Assembly: GCA_021927905.1 (NCBI GenBank)
Contig: BLLK01000049.1
Location: 326,836-390,835, forward strand
DNA length: 64,000 nucleotides
Reading direction: 5' to 3'
Source of the DNA: Chaetoceros tenuissimus
Lineage: Eukaryota > Bacillariophyta > Thalassiosirophyceae > Chaetocerotales > Chaetocerotaceae
Part shown: positions 50,330 through 59,480 of the stretch, one piece after another
How positions within the stretch are numbered: position 1 is the first letter of the stretch
Layout of the letters: the number at the start of each line of letters is the position of its first letter
Program-made: the position numbers and the translations under genes
The notes under the pieces: generated by a model
The model's database searches: none
The model's input: the letters and a program-made list of their open reading frames with translations, nothing else
Told to the model about the DNA's origin: nothing

Positions 50330-50643
50330 AAAGGGTGGGCGATGCTATGACACATTAGGTGAGCCAAAAAGATACAAAACTGAAATAGGGTACTCGTTTG
50401 AAGCTTACCTCGTCAAAACTTTGTGTCCGCTTACCTGTGACTTTTGTGAGTGTAAAGATGATTCTACTTTTACTTTTACTCTTGTGAAAACAGGAGTGAC
50501 TGTGGACTGTAGCTGGCTTACTAAAAACAAGTCCAAGATGGGAACAGCGTATTGCAAACTATTGTACTGAAGATTTTGATGGAGGTATGTTGCTCGACGC
50601 CTGTACTAAAAGTTGCGGAAAATGCCTCGCTGTTGATTCATAA
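50309..50643 (+). pseudogene. ShKT-domain gene remnant
   Basis: After a TGA at about 50306 the plus frame reads LVKTLCPLTCDFCEC, the end of one ShKT unit. It continues DDSTFTFTLVKTGVTVDCSWL, the start of a second. A shift near 50535-50545 is needed to continue RIANYC, DACTKSCGKC and the stop at 50641-50643. The Cys spacing (C-x2-TC-x2-C and CTKSCGKC) is the ShKT signature. The N-terminus is missing. These domains are common in secreted diatom proteins, often joined to prolyl hydroxylases or proteases. Nothing here indicates a toxin. Confidence 0.6.
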
Positions 50644-50891
50644 GTGGTTGAATCAATGATAATATATTCACAAAATGCAAAATAGTTAATTTGGTTCCAA
50701 GGAGATGATGGCCTTATGTTTATTTTTAACTTCTATGGTACAGAGAAATGGAATCAAAGAAGTCGATAGGTAAAAAGAAAGAAAGAAATTGACGAATAGC
50801 ACAGCAAAGAATATGTAGATCGGCAAGTAGACATCAACAGTCAATATAGAAATAAGAAAGACGAAATTAGCAATGAGTTGACAATAGTTGA
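50644..50891. other. Intergenic, nothing recognised
   Basis: A/T-rich spacer where the missing 3' half of the TMEM43-like gene would be expected. No similarity to that half is seen in any frame. Confidence 0.35.
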
Positions 50892-51782
50892 CTAACTTTT
50901 CACTACCTCGGCATCATGGCATATACTCTTCTTGAAGCTGAGGTTTGGAGTGCTATCCAAAGGGAAAGTATCAATCATATCTTTTGGGAGATCGAATGAT
51001 CCTAAAGTCACATCAGTAATATATGTTGCATCATGAAATGGCCATGGTGGGTTGTAATGTCCATAGCTTCTTTTAAATGCAGAGGATCTCACGTAGTAAT
51101 CAACCCATCGTTTATGGTACGAGTAAGTTGTAATAGTGGTAGTACCACCATCTGCGGTTTTCTTTTTTTTCGTTTTAGAAGTTTCGTACCACTGATAAGA
51201 AGAAATATCTCTTGACAGTTTAACTTTGAGGAATGCATTCACTCCAAAATCAGGGTCTCTCAAGTTTTGAGTTGGTATTGCTATTCCTGTCAAATAAACA
51301 AGCTATCCTTCGTTGAAAGGGTTGATAGTGGTGGATCGAACTGTCACAACGTTTTCTTTTCCCTCTTGGACTGCATGATAAAAATTTACAGCACGATACT
51401 CGTTCCAACATAGTAGAGCGAATGCACCAACAAACATGACAAGACCGAAACAAACACTTTCAAATGATTTCCCAAGCGAAGAGAAATATCCTTGATGCTC
51501 GGTCTCAGTGAATTCATTATCATATTCATTGCTTCCATCATCTACATCCTGCTCTTCGACGTCCTCAGACATACTTGTTCTTTGATACTCGGTCTCAGTG
51601 ATTTCATTATTAGACTCATTGTTGTATCCGTCGTCGATAATATCATAGAGCACATCCTGTTCTTCGATGTCAGACATGCTTGATCTTTGATGCTCAGTCT
51701 CAGTGATTTCATTACCATACTCATGATTGGCTCCATCGTCGACACTATCATAGACCACATCCTGCTCTTCTACATCAGACAT
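50892..51782 (-). pseudogene. TMEM43-like membrane protein, broken
   Basis: From ATG 51782 the frame encodes three acidic repeats of about 35 residues (MSDVEEQDVVYD, MSDIEEQDVLYD, MSEDVEEQDV). A membrane segment and the TMEM43 hallmark FALLCWNEYRAV follow. A TAG at 51305-51303 interrupts INPFNEG|LVYLTG, where relatives have Gly-Lys-Leu. The same frame continues with FGVNAFLKVKLSRD and YQWYETSKTK, the next TMEM43 block. It then stops at 50892, well before the usual C-terminal half. TMEM43 (LUMA) is an inner nuclear/ER membrane protein in animals. This copy has both a nonsense codon and a lost 3' half. Confidence 0.7.
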
Positions 51783-51974
51783 ATTTCTTCTTCACTCTAT
51801 TTTTGATGAAAGTGGCAATTTAGAAGATAGAAAGATGTACAGTCTAGTGGTATTTATTGGTCGTGACCTTTTACGATCTTCGCGATCTCATTTTTGTTTG
51901 AAAAAGTGATGAGGAATGGAAAAATGAGAAGCCGATGTCTCTCTTATCAGCTATTCTAGCTACTGACAGATCAT

Positions 51975-52191
51975 TGATACAACGAAGGATTCAAAGTAAT
52001 TAGATTGGAATTAATGTTACTATTCGCTACCTAAAAGAATGTTTGTTCCGAATACAAAGAAGAAGAATTCTTTACAGAATTCTGCTGACGTAGGATTAAA
52101 GAAGAACAGAATAGAATATTCGGCCAATGCTAGCGCATTGTCCATGTCAGGTCCGGATACGTTGCCTAACCGTTAGCTACTATCTGTAGCA
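51975..52191 (-). repeat. 3' LTR of Ty3/gypsy element
   Basis: 217 bp, TG...CA ends. An internal hairpin AGAATTC-TTTACA-GAATTCT is present in both LTRs. Confidence 0.92.
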
Positions 52192-52230
52192 CTCTTCTCC
52201 TCATGACTGACCAATGCTGGACAGTCATCA

Positions 52231-53298
52231 CTATCTACGATATGGTCTTATTCTACGGATATTCACTCTTTCCAAAATTCCTGGTCTGCGACGAATGGTA
52301 ACAGTTCCATTAACATGAACTTGCGTTATCTGAAATGGACCCTCAAATCTTACATCCAATTTGCTTGTGGTTCGATATGAATATGAATCAGCAATTATCA
52401 ATACCCAATTTCCAACTTGATAATTATAATCAATTCGGCTGTCATTTTCTCTTTGATTGCTTCTATCAACTATTTCTTGTCTTCTAGCTCTGAGATTATT
52501 CAAATCAACTACGAAAGGTAAATTCAAAATCATATTCCTTTGAAATGCTAATGCTCCTGGAGATGCATTCATTGTCGAATGTACCGCAGTTCTCAAAGCA
52601 TAAACTGTATTGGCAAGCAAAGTATCTATTGCTTGAGTTGCTTGTGCTACTGTCTGTGGTGGATTTTGACGAAGTAAGGATCGAATTTGATTGAGCATTG
52701 TTTGATGCATTCGTTCACAAATACTATTACCCTGTGGATTTCTTGTAGTGATTTGTGCTGGTCTGATATTGAATCTATTCAACATTTCTTGAAACTCTGA
52801 TCCTGTAAATTCACCTCCTTGATCATGGATGCACTTAACCGGTCTAGGATATCTTGAAAGCCAATTATTCTCAAACAGCGTTGCTATATGACTTGCATGC
52901 TTGTTTTGAATACGTACTGCTTCGACAAGGTTAGTATCTTGATCCACCATTGTCAAGGCATGAAATTCCAATGTTACTCCTTGCACTTTGAATTTCCACG
53001 GTCCAATTAGATCTACTGCTACCGTATGCCAAGGATTCATAGTAACTGTTCTTGGAGGTAAATGTCCATACTGAACACTTGCTGTCTTGTTCACTTGACA
53101 TATTTTGCATTTAAAGCAAATCTCTTTAATAGTTTCTGCAGCTCTGGGACTAAAGAAGTTTTCGTTGAAGGTTTTCTTCAATTTTTCTTCACCGCAATGA
53201 TTAAGAGCATTATGATACCACCGCAAGATACGTACAGAATACTGCTTTGGTACAAATATCCTATCTTTGTACATCACAAGTTGCACTTGAGGATTCAT
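52231..53298 (-). CDS. Ty3/gypsy integrase
   Basis: About 355 residues, in frame with the RT but separated from it by a TAA at 53307-53305. The zinc-binding N-domain is visible (HNALNHCGEEK; CFKCKICQ). The catalytic triad lies in AVDLIGPW, CIHDQGGEFTG and QGNSICERMH, matching D,D(35)E. A GPFQITQV...RRIRPY C-terminal domain for DNA binding follows. No chromodomain is seen. The catalytic domain itself is unbroken; it lacks an independent way to be translated because of the upstream TAA. Confidence 0.85.
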   Translation of the reverse strand: MNPQVQLVMYKDRIFVPKQYSVRILRWYHNALNHCGEEKLKKTFNENFFSPRAAETIKEICFKCKICQVNKTASVQYGHLPPRTVTMNPWHTVAVDLIGPWKFKVQGVTLEFHALTMVDQDTNLVEAVRIQNKHASHIATLFENNWLSRYPRPVKCIHDQGGEFTGSEFQEMLNRFNIRPAQITTRNPQGNSICERMHQTMLNQIRSLLRQNPPQTVAQATQAIDTLLANTVYALRTAVHSTMNASPGALAFQRNMILNLPFVVDLNNLRARRQEIVDRSNQRENDSRIDYNYQVGNWVLIIADSYSYRTTSKLDVRFEGPFQITQVHVNGTVTIRRRPGILERVNIRRIRPYRR

Positions 53299-53304
53299 CT
53301 GTTG

Positions 53305-54693
53305 TTAAGAGTAATCAGCTGGGCTTCTCTGTCTTAGTTGAGCTAATTGCACGTCCTGTTGTTGTGCTAAGGCTATTCTGTTGTAATCCAAAGGAAAAAT
53401 AGCGTTTTCAGCGACATTAATAAACATCTCAGACAAAGGTAAATTTGCAAAACATTCTGCTAACCGAAGATCATCAAAAATTAAATCTTGAAAGAAAGAT
53501 TCTTCCAAATCTCTTTTTGTACTTGGTCCATCACTCTTCTCCTCAAGAATCTTACTGTCCACTTCCATACGTGAGAAATAATCTGCACAAGTATTGACTT
53601 TGCCCGGAATAAAATGCAATTGAGGTCCAAATTCCTCTATGTACATTCTCCAGCGTAGCATTCTCTGGGATGAGATATTCTTGTATGTAAGATTTTTATG
53701 ATTGGTGTAAATGTGGATTTGAGCACCGAGAAGCATAGTACGGTAAGTCTTTAACGTCTCAAAAATCGACAAAAACTCCTTTTCACCTGTTGGGTAATTG
53801 CGTTGAGCTGCATTAAGTTTCTTGGAAAAGTAGGCCACTGGTCGAAGGTTTCCATCAGTATCTCGCTGAGCCAGTGTAGCTCCCAACTGATAGTCTGAGC
53901 TGTTGGTATAAATAAAAAAAGGTTGGTTATGGTCAGGGTAAAAAAGTAAGACATCTTTTGCCATTGTTGCTTTAATCTGATCAAATGCTTGTTGTTGCTG
54001 TGGGCCCCACTGAAAGTTGTTTGTCTTCAAAAGATCTGTTAGCGGCTTCTGGAGATGCGCTCTGCATTGCCCCATATCTTTGTAAAAATTCACTGCCCCA
54101 ATGAAACTCCTTACTTGTTTGACATTTTTAGGAGGTTGCATAGCTAGTAGTGGTTTAATTTTCTTGGACCAAGGTTTTAATCCAGCTGGAGTCAACCAAT
54201 GTCCAAGCCAATCAGTTTCTTGCACTGCCCATTCACATTTGAGCGGATTCATAGTAAATCCGTGATCTTGTAGCTTCCTCAGTATGCGTTGAATCTTACC
54301 AACATGTTCGTTCCAATCATCGGAGAAGATACCAATATCATCGATGTATACTTCACAGTCCTCGTCACGTAGAATATTTTCCATGATTTCTTGTGCAATG
54401 TCTGGCGATTCTAGAATACCCATTGGAAGTCTGTTGTATTGGTACATCCCAAAAGGAGTAGTGATGGTACAAAATTTCTTGCTCTCATCATCCAATTCAA
54501 AGGTATAATACTGCATTGAAATATCAAGTTTTGTAAAGAACTTGTACCCTTTTCTCCTTTCCAAGATATCCTTAATCCTTGGCAGTTCATATTGCTTGCG
54601 TTGTAGATTCTTATTTAAATAACGAAAATCGCTTACCCAGCGTACCCTACCGTCTTTCTTTGGAATGATAAACGTTGGTGCAGTCCAGATAGA
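53305..54693 (-). CDS. Ty3/gypsy reverse transcriptase-RNase H, bounded by nonsense codons
   Basis: The RT begins directly after a TGA (54696-54694) with WTAPTFIIPKKDG and VSDFRYLN. It holds LDISMQYYTFEL, FGMYQYNRLPMG and the catalytic VYIDDIGIF. RNase H begins FFIYTNSSDYQLGATLA, where most relatives have TDAS, so its first catalytic Asp is Asn. GEKEFLSIFETLKTYR and the TNHKNL segment follow. The frame ends at TAA 53305, where ...QQ MNPQVQL continues in frame into the integrase, so CAA to TAA is likely. The enzyme may be inactive as RNase H. Confidence 0.85.
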   Translation of the reverse strand, partial: SIWTAPTFIIPKKDGRVRWVSDFRYLNKNLQRKQYELPRIKDILERRKGYKFFTKLDISMQYYTFELDDESKKFCTITTPFGMYQYNRLPMGILESPDIAQEIMENILRDEDCEVYIDDIGIFSDDWNEHVGKIQRILRKLQDHGFTMNPLKCEWAVQETDWLGHWLTPAGLKPWSKKIKPLLAMQPPKNVKQVRSFIGAVNFYKDMGQCRAHLQKPLTDLLKTNNFQWGPQQQQAFDQIKATMAKDVLLFYPDHNQPFFIYTNSSDYQLGATLAQRDTDGNLRPVAYFSKKLNAAQRNYPTGEKEFLSIFETLKTYRTMLLGAQIHIYTNHKNLTYKNISSQRMLRWRMYIEEFGPQLHFIPGKVNTCADYFSRMEVDSKILEEKSDGPSTKRDLEESFFQDLIFDDLRLAECFANLPLSEMFINVAENAIFPLDYNRIALAQQQDVQLAQLRQRSPADYS

Positions 54694-55662
54694 TCAACTT
54701 GCAGGAGAAAGAACACCTTGTTGCACTAAACGATCAAGTTCTTCTTTGAAAACTTTCTCGTGTGCATAAGGAACCTTGTATGGGCGACTCTGACGAGGCT
54801 GAGCATCAGGCTTGAGATGTAGATGTACCTTGCTGTCTGGATAGACTTTTAATTGGCCATCAAATAGCGTAGTGAACTCGTCCAATACACGGTGAAGGTC
54901 TTTTCGCTGATCCTCTGACAAGTGCTGTTGAGTATCCGCGACTTGTTTTCCTGAAACCTTATCATACTTGGACTCAAGAATAAACGATTCATCTTGCTCT
55001 TCCGTTTCATCATCATATCCATATTCAGCGTTCATACGGTTGTTCCAATGACGACGAGACTTCATGGAAACCGTAATGTCCATCCAAGACATTGTTTGAT
55101 CCTGATAGTTCAACACTAATCCCATTGCTGCCAAAGTTCTCTGACCCAAGATGATATCATGAGGACACTCTCCATCATGCACAAGTGCAAAGATCTTTTC
55201 AATACTATGCTTTCTTCCAAACTCGGGCAATACACTATTTTCTAAAATCACATACTGCTTGAAATGCACTGTTCCACCTATGCCAATAGACAGAGATGCC
55301 TCTGGTAAGTTATACACTGGACAATTCTTCGGTAAAGCACGTCGATGAATGATGTCACAGGTCCCACCGGAATCAAAGAGAGTTCTACATAACTTTGTAT
55401 CGCGATGTCCATTAATCATGTGAGGTTGCAATAGTGAAACTGGAGCGGTGAACGGATCCTTTTTCATTTGGTCGGCTTGCACACTGAGACTAGCTTCCAC
55501 TTCAACTGGTGGAGAGGAAATAAAATCATAGACATCCATTGGAATTGAAGTTGCAAAGTATTCTTCCCATAGGATTTCTTCCTCCTGCTGAGGAGTCTTC
55601 CAGAATTGCTGTTCTGCTTCTTGTTCCCAGAAACATTCTCCAAGTTCCAAAGGTGAGTTCAT
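54694..55662 (-). CDS. Retropepsin-type protease and start of pol
   Basis: From ATG 55662. The active site is LFDSGGTCDIIHRRALP, with DSGGT in place of the usual DTGA/DSGA, and DIILGQRTLAAMGL is the flap-end motif. It then enters the connection to RT (QSRPYKVPYAHEKVFKEELD; VQQGVLSP), where a TGA at 54696-54694 stops it. The same frame continues into RT. 184 bp separate this ATG from the end of Gag. Confidence 0.82.
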   Translation of the reverse strand: MNSPLELGECFWEQEAEQQFWKTPQQEEEILWEEYFATSIPMDVYDFISSPPVEVEASLSVQADQMKKDPFTAPVSLLQPHMINGHRDTKLCRTLFDSGGTCDIIHRRALPKNCPVYNLPEASLSIGIGGTVHFKQYVILENSVLPEFGRKHSIEKIFALVHDGECPHDIILGQRTLAAMGLVLNYQDQTMSWMDITVSMKSRRHWNNRMNAEYGYDDETEEQDESFILESKYDKVSGKQVADTQQHLSEDQRKDLHRVLDEFTTLFDGQLKVYPDSKVHLHLKPDAQPRQSRPYKVPYAHEKVFKEELDRLVQQGVLSPAS

Positions 55663-55846
55663 AATGGAAACAACTCCTGTTGATTAATTAATAAAGAAAA
55701 CAAAAGAAAAGATTGGATGAGACAAATTGAAATTACATAAAATGGCTCACTTAGTGAGTACTTGTGATATTAAATATCCAGATGTGGAAGTTTTCGCTTC
55801 CAACAAGTCCTCACGAAGCGACCTTAAGTCTATTTAATCGTGGACT

Positions 55847-57031
55847 TTAATTGAACGCACCATGATGTGCTCCCCAGACGTTATTGTTGTCCATGAGGAA
55901 ATGTTGTTCATTGCTACCATTCGCACCCTGCTGGTTTGAACCGCTTTCTGGATTGCTACGAGAGTTATTGTTGGTATCATTCTGAGTTCCTTGATAATTG
56001 TAGTTCTGATTCTGACCATGTCCTTGATTGTTACCGGAGTTATAGGACTGTCCTCCATTATTGTTGCGGTTGGAGTGGTTATGATAACCTCTTCCTCCAC
56101 CGTTACCACAACCTCTGCTGCCATAACCATTGCCACGGCCTCTTCCTCCTCGGCCTCTGCCACCTGTATCACCACGGAAGTTGGCACTTCTTGGATTAAG
56201 AATGCAGTCCTCCCATTCATGATTATTATGTGGAGGCTCATGTCTGGTACACTGGTTTCTGAAACCTCCAGTTTGACCACGTCTGTTCCCTTTCTTGCGC
56301 TGCTTGAACTTCTGAGTCTTCAAGTCTTGATGACGAGCACGTTTCTTGGAAGTATCAGCATCCGCAGTACTCTTCTGGCGCTCCATATACTCACTAATCT
56401 CATTGATAGACTTTTCATGATACACAGCTCCGGAATTGGTGAAATTCAACTTCCATTGATATGGGAAGGAATCAAAAACAAGCTTCTTCTCAAGGTTATC
56501 ATCAGGTCTTGGCGCTACGATTCTTAGGAGTTCCTTGGCATATCCTACAAGAGTACAGAATCTCCCTACATGCTCAGCAACACTCTTGTTCTTTTCCTTT
56601 CTCACTTTATCGGAATGCAGGTACTCTAGAAGAGCATCCCCTCCAGAACGTCCTCCGCAGAACCTAATCATCATAAGGTTCACTGCAACTTGAAACTTAT
56701 CTGCATTTGCTGCTGCCACTACATCTGCATGGGTATAAACGGTATCAGTCCAGTAGTGCTGCGCAGGTCCTTTAAGCACATCCTCAAAGTTATCAAACTT
56801 TTCCAGATCACCCCACTGTAGCTTACGGTTGGCTGCGGAGACAAAGCGCTCGCGTACATGGAGAAAAGCTTCCGCGTTTCCAGTGCTTCCACCTTCTCCA
56901 TCAAAGGTTGGCAAATTCTCTTTGCAATAGGAACCATCATCAAACTCTTGCTGGAGCTTGGCGGTTACGAACTCTGCGTAATCAAGAGCTGGCCACATTT
57001 TGATTGGTGTGTTTGCAATAGAATCACTCAT
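55847..57031 (-). CDS. Ty3/gypsy Gag
   Basis: 394 residues from ATG 57031. A helical capsid-like region fills residues 30-220 (EAFLHVRERFVSAANRKLQWG; FCGGRSGGDALLEYLHS). A basic stretch is followed by a Cys/His site (CTRHEPPHNNHEWEDC). The C-terminus is Gly/Arg/Asn-rich, RGG-like, suited to binding RNA. The frame is intact, in contrast to pol. Confidence 0.82.
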   Translation of the reverse strand: MSDSIANTPIKMWPALDYAEFVTAKLQQEFDDGSYCKENLPTFDGEGGSTGNAEAFLHVRERFVSAANRKLQWGDLEKFDNFEDVLKGPAQHYWTDTVYTHADVVAAANADKFQVAVNLMMIRFCGGRSGGDALLEYLHSDKVRKEKNKSVAEHVGRFCTLVGYAKELLRIVAPRPDDNLEKKLVFDSFPYQWKLNFTNSGAVYHEKSINEISEYMERQKSTADADTSKKRARHQDLKTQKFKQRKKGNRRGQTGGFRNQCTRHEPPHNNHEWEDCILNPRSANFRGDTGGRGRGGRGRGNGYGSRGCGNGGGRGYHNHSNRNNNGGQSYNSGNNQGHGQNQNYNYQGTQNDTNNNSRSNPESGSNQQGANGSNEQHFLMDNNNVWGAHHGAFN

Positions 57032-57050
57032 TGTGAATAGTAATTACTAG

Positions 57051-57267
57051 TGATACAACGAAGGATTCAAAGTAATTAGATGGGAATTAATGTTACTATT
57101 CGCTACCTAAAAGAATGTTTGTTCCGAATACAAATGAGAAGAATTCTTTACAGAATTCTGCTGACGTAGGATTAAAGAAGAACAGAATAGAATATTCGGC
57201 CAATGCTAGCGCATTGTCCATGTCAGGTCCGGATACGTTACCTAACCGTTAGCTACTATCTGTAGCA
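57051..57267 (-). repeat. 5' LTR of Ty3/gypsy element
   Basis: 217 bp, differing from the other LTR at four positions: one near the start, two adjacent in the middle and one near the end. Confidence 0.92.
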
Positions 57268-57407
57268 AACCTTTGTTTCTGATCTTTTCCCTAACTCAAT
57301 AATCACCTCCCCGTAATATAACGGCATCGGGAGGTTTCATATTTTATACGAACTTTTATGATCAAGATGAATACGTTTACAGTCCCACTTCATTTTTATT
57401 TTACAAA

Positions 57408-58874
57408 TTATCTACTTTTATTGCTTAGATCTTCTTCAAAAGATTCTTCTTCTTCCACACTATGCAAGCATCTACTTTGAAGTTGACTCTCTTCACTTAC
57501 GAAATCACCGTTAGTAGCGTCTTGTTTTCTTACTTCATTGTAATAGTAATATCCACTGTCATCTTCGATTGAACTTGCCAAACTTTCCCCTTGTGATAGT
57601 GATAAATGAAACTTGTCTGTTTCATTACGATTGATACCACGAGAAGAACTAGCTAGACTTGTCATTCCAAGATCTGAATATAAGTTCATTTTACTAGGTG
57701 ATAAAGATTCATCAGGTTTTTCTTCACTTGGCGTGATGGCATCTTCGGGTAGTTCGGTTTGTTCATTGGATGCAGAAGAAATGCCAAGCATTGGAAGATT
57801 TGAAATAACCATTCTCTTCTCTTCAAACGCTTCCCCTGGATGCAAAACTACCAACTTGAATCTCGCTCTCATAGATAGACTCTGATTCTCTTCTTTTCCT
57901 TTCAAGATCTCCATTTTGTGATAAAAGAATATCAACATATTCAAGAAACCTTGAAGTGGCTGAAAAAAGAGACGTAAGGCAGCGAGTACTGGAATATCCT
58001 TGAAGCTATCTTTGCTCTCGACTAAATCAGCATAGACAACAGGGAATATCCAAATAGCAAAGAATGAAGCAATATACATCAAGGCTTCTTTTGTGATTCT
58101 TCTCTTGTCTCTTCTGGTCTTGCTTAATTCGCCGTCCGTAAATTCATCTCTGTCAGCCACAGCAGTGGTGTCATGTTCTTCCTTTAGTTCTTTCAACTTT
58201 CGCTCTGCACGATAGAAGGAGAAGACAATGAGGCACATATCAATAATCAGGAATGCAAAGGTTGCAAGTGTAATCGTAATCCACACGGCAGTGAAATCTC
58301 CTCGACCTCCCTCTCTACAATCAGGATCTGTGTCCTTTGTACATTTATCTGGATAATCTCTTCTGGTGCACCAAACAATAGATGGACTAGGATTGAGGCT
58401 CTCTACATTATGCAAATAGAGAAGGGGAGAAAATAACAGAAGTATAAAAAAAGTAACCATTGGCGTTTCAATCCATTTACGGAATGTAACATCTTTCATA
58501 TGAAAGACTAATGAGCAGCCGTAATATATATACAAAACCAAGCTCATCCAAAATGTAGCCCCTTGACCACCAATGGACGCATATGCTTGTGCATTGCATG
58601 TATGAATATTTCCATAGGAACTCTGCGCGAATGGATATATCACATCTCTCGGCATCGGAATCGTTGTCAAAGCTATCGCAAGCGAGACAATGCAATCTCC
58701 TATGCTCATACCGAACATGATCCGATGATAAGGCGTGGAAAACACTAGCTTTGGACTCTTGAGGATGACATACTATATAATCAGCATCGACGAAAGGAAT
58801 GATATCGAGCCGGAGACTGTAGGAATCATGATTGCTGGTTTTGTGAAGTTAAAGTTGGTATTGAAGTCTTCCAT
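57408..58874 (-). pseudogene. Family-2/cAMP-receptor-like GPCR with TAG in TM1
   Basis: A frame from ATG 58874 reads MEDFNTNFNFTKPAIMIPTV then SGSISFLSSMLII, a glycosylated N-terminus and the start of TM1. A TAG at 58775-58773 follows. The same frame goes on YVILKSPKLVFSTPYHRIMFGMSIGD and through TM2-TM7. The tail is long, Ser-rich and acidic. Without the TAG the product is 488 residues. A start at the internal MFSTPYHR (58745) would give 445 residues lacking TM1. The paralog at 18544 has an intact TM1 made by splicing. CAG to TAG is the simplest explanation. Read-through or editing cannot be excluded. Confidence 0.72.
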
Positions 58875-58957
58875 GATGCCGGTATCTTAATAATCTTTAA
58901 TGATTGAAAGGAAGAGCTATCTTGGAATGAGCAGTCTACTTTTGTACACTAAAGTAT

Positions 58958-59096
58958 GTGGTTACCACCACTGCCATTCGTCACTTTCTCTTCTAGTGTC
59001 TATAGCTAATTTATAAGAGCATTGGCGAAAATTGATGTTTACTAGGAAACCTCAACCATGCCGCCAAGGTAAGATGCATTTGAGAATCATCTTGCC
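58958..59096 (-). repeat. Split direct repeat, B2 copy
   Basis: 139 bp, identical as far as I can compare with 59314-59452 (offset 356). It is the presumed 3' end of the element. Confidence 0.85.
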
Positions 59097-59313
59097 AAGG
59101 CGGGGGTGGGTGGGAGAGGCTTTTTAATTTTTCTATCTTATCTACTAAGCGTGAATTAAGAAACAACTGAGAACAACCATTAGGTAGTTGTTTCCTTTCA
59201 ACATTCAAGTGTTGCTGGTGATGAAGAATATCTCGTTGAGGGGTACACGTGGATGTACATTGAAGGATGATAACCTGGTGTCTAACCCCTCTACGAGACG
59301 TTCCACATTTGCC
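59097..59313 (-). repeat. Presumed A2 segment between the B repeats
   Basis: 217 bp unique within the window. Predicted to match the element's 5' end (A1) outside the window. Confidence 0.5.
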
Positions 59314-59452
59314 GTGGTTACCACCACTGCCATTCGTCACTTTCTCTTCTAGTGTCTATAGCTAATTTATAAGAGCATTGGCGAAAATTGATGTTTACTA
59401 GGAAACCTCAACCATGCCGCCAAGGTAAGATGCATTTGAGAATCATCTTGCC
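59314..59452 (-). repeat. Split direct repeat, B1 copy
   Basis: 139 bp, directly after the recombinase gene. Confidence 0.85.
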
Positions 59453-59480
59453 TGCCACCAAAGCCATAGACGGGTGGGGT

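Larger units (their letters stand above)
51975..57267 (-). mobile_element. Ty3/gypsy LTR retrotransposon
   Basis: 5,293 bp on the minus strand, bounded by 217-bp LTRs that differ at four positions (about 98% identity). The order is Gag, protease, RT-RNase H, integrase, the Ty3/gypsy order. A polypurine tract (GAGGAGAAGAG, 52192-52202) abuts the 3' LTR. Only 19 bp separate the 5' LTR from the Gag ATG, and no tRNA primer site is recognised there. The 5-bp flanks (ATCAT and AACCT) do not match, so no target duplication is seen. Confidence 0.9.
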
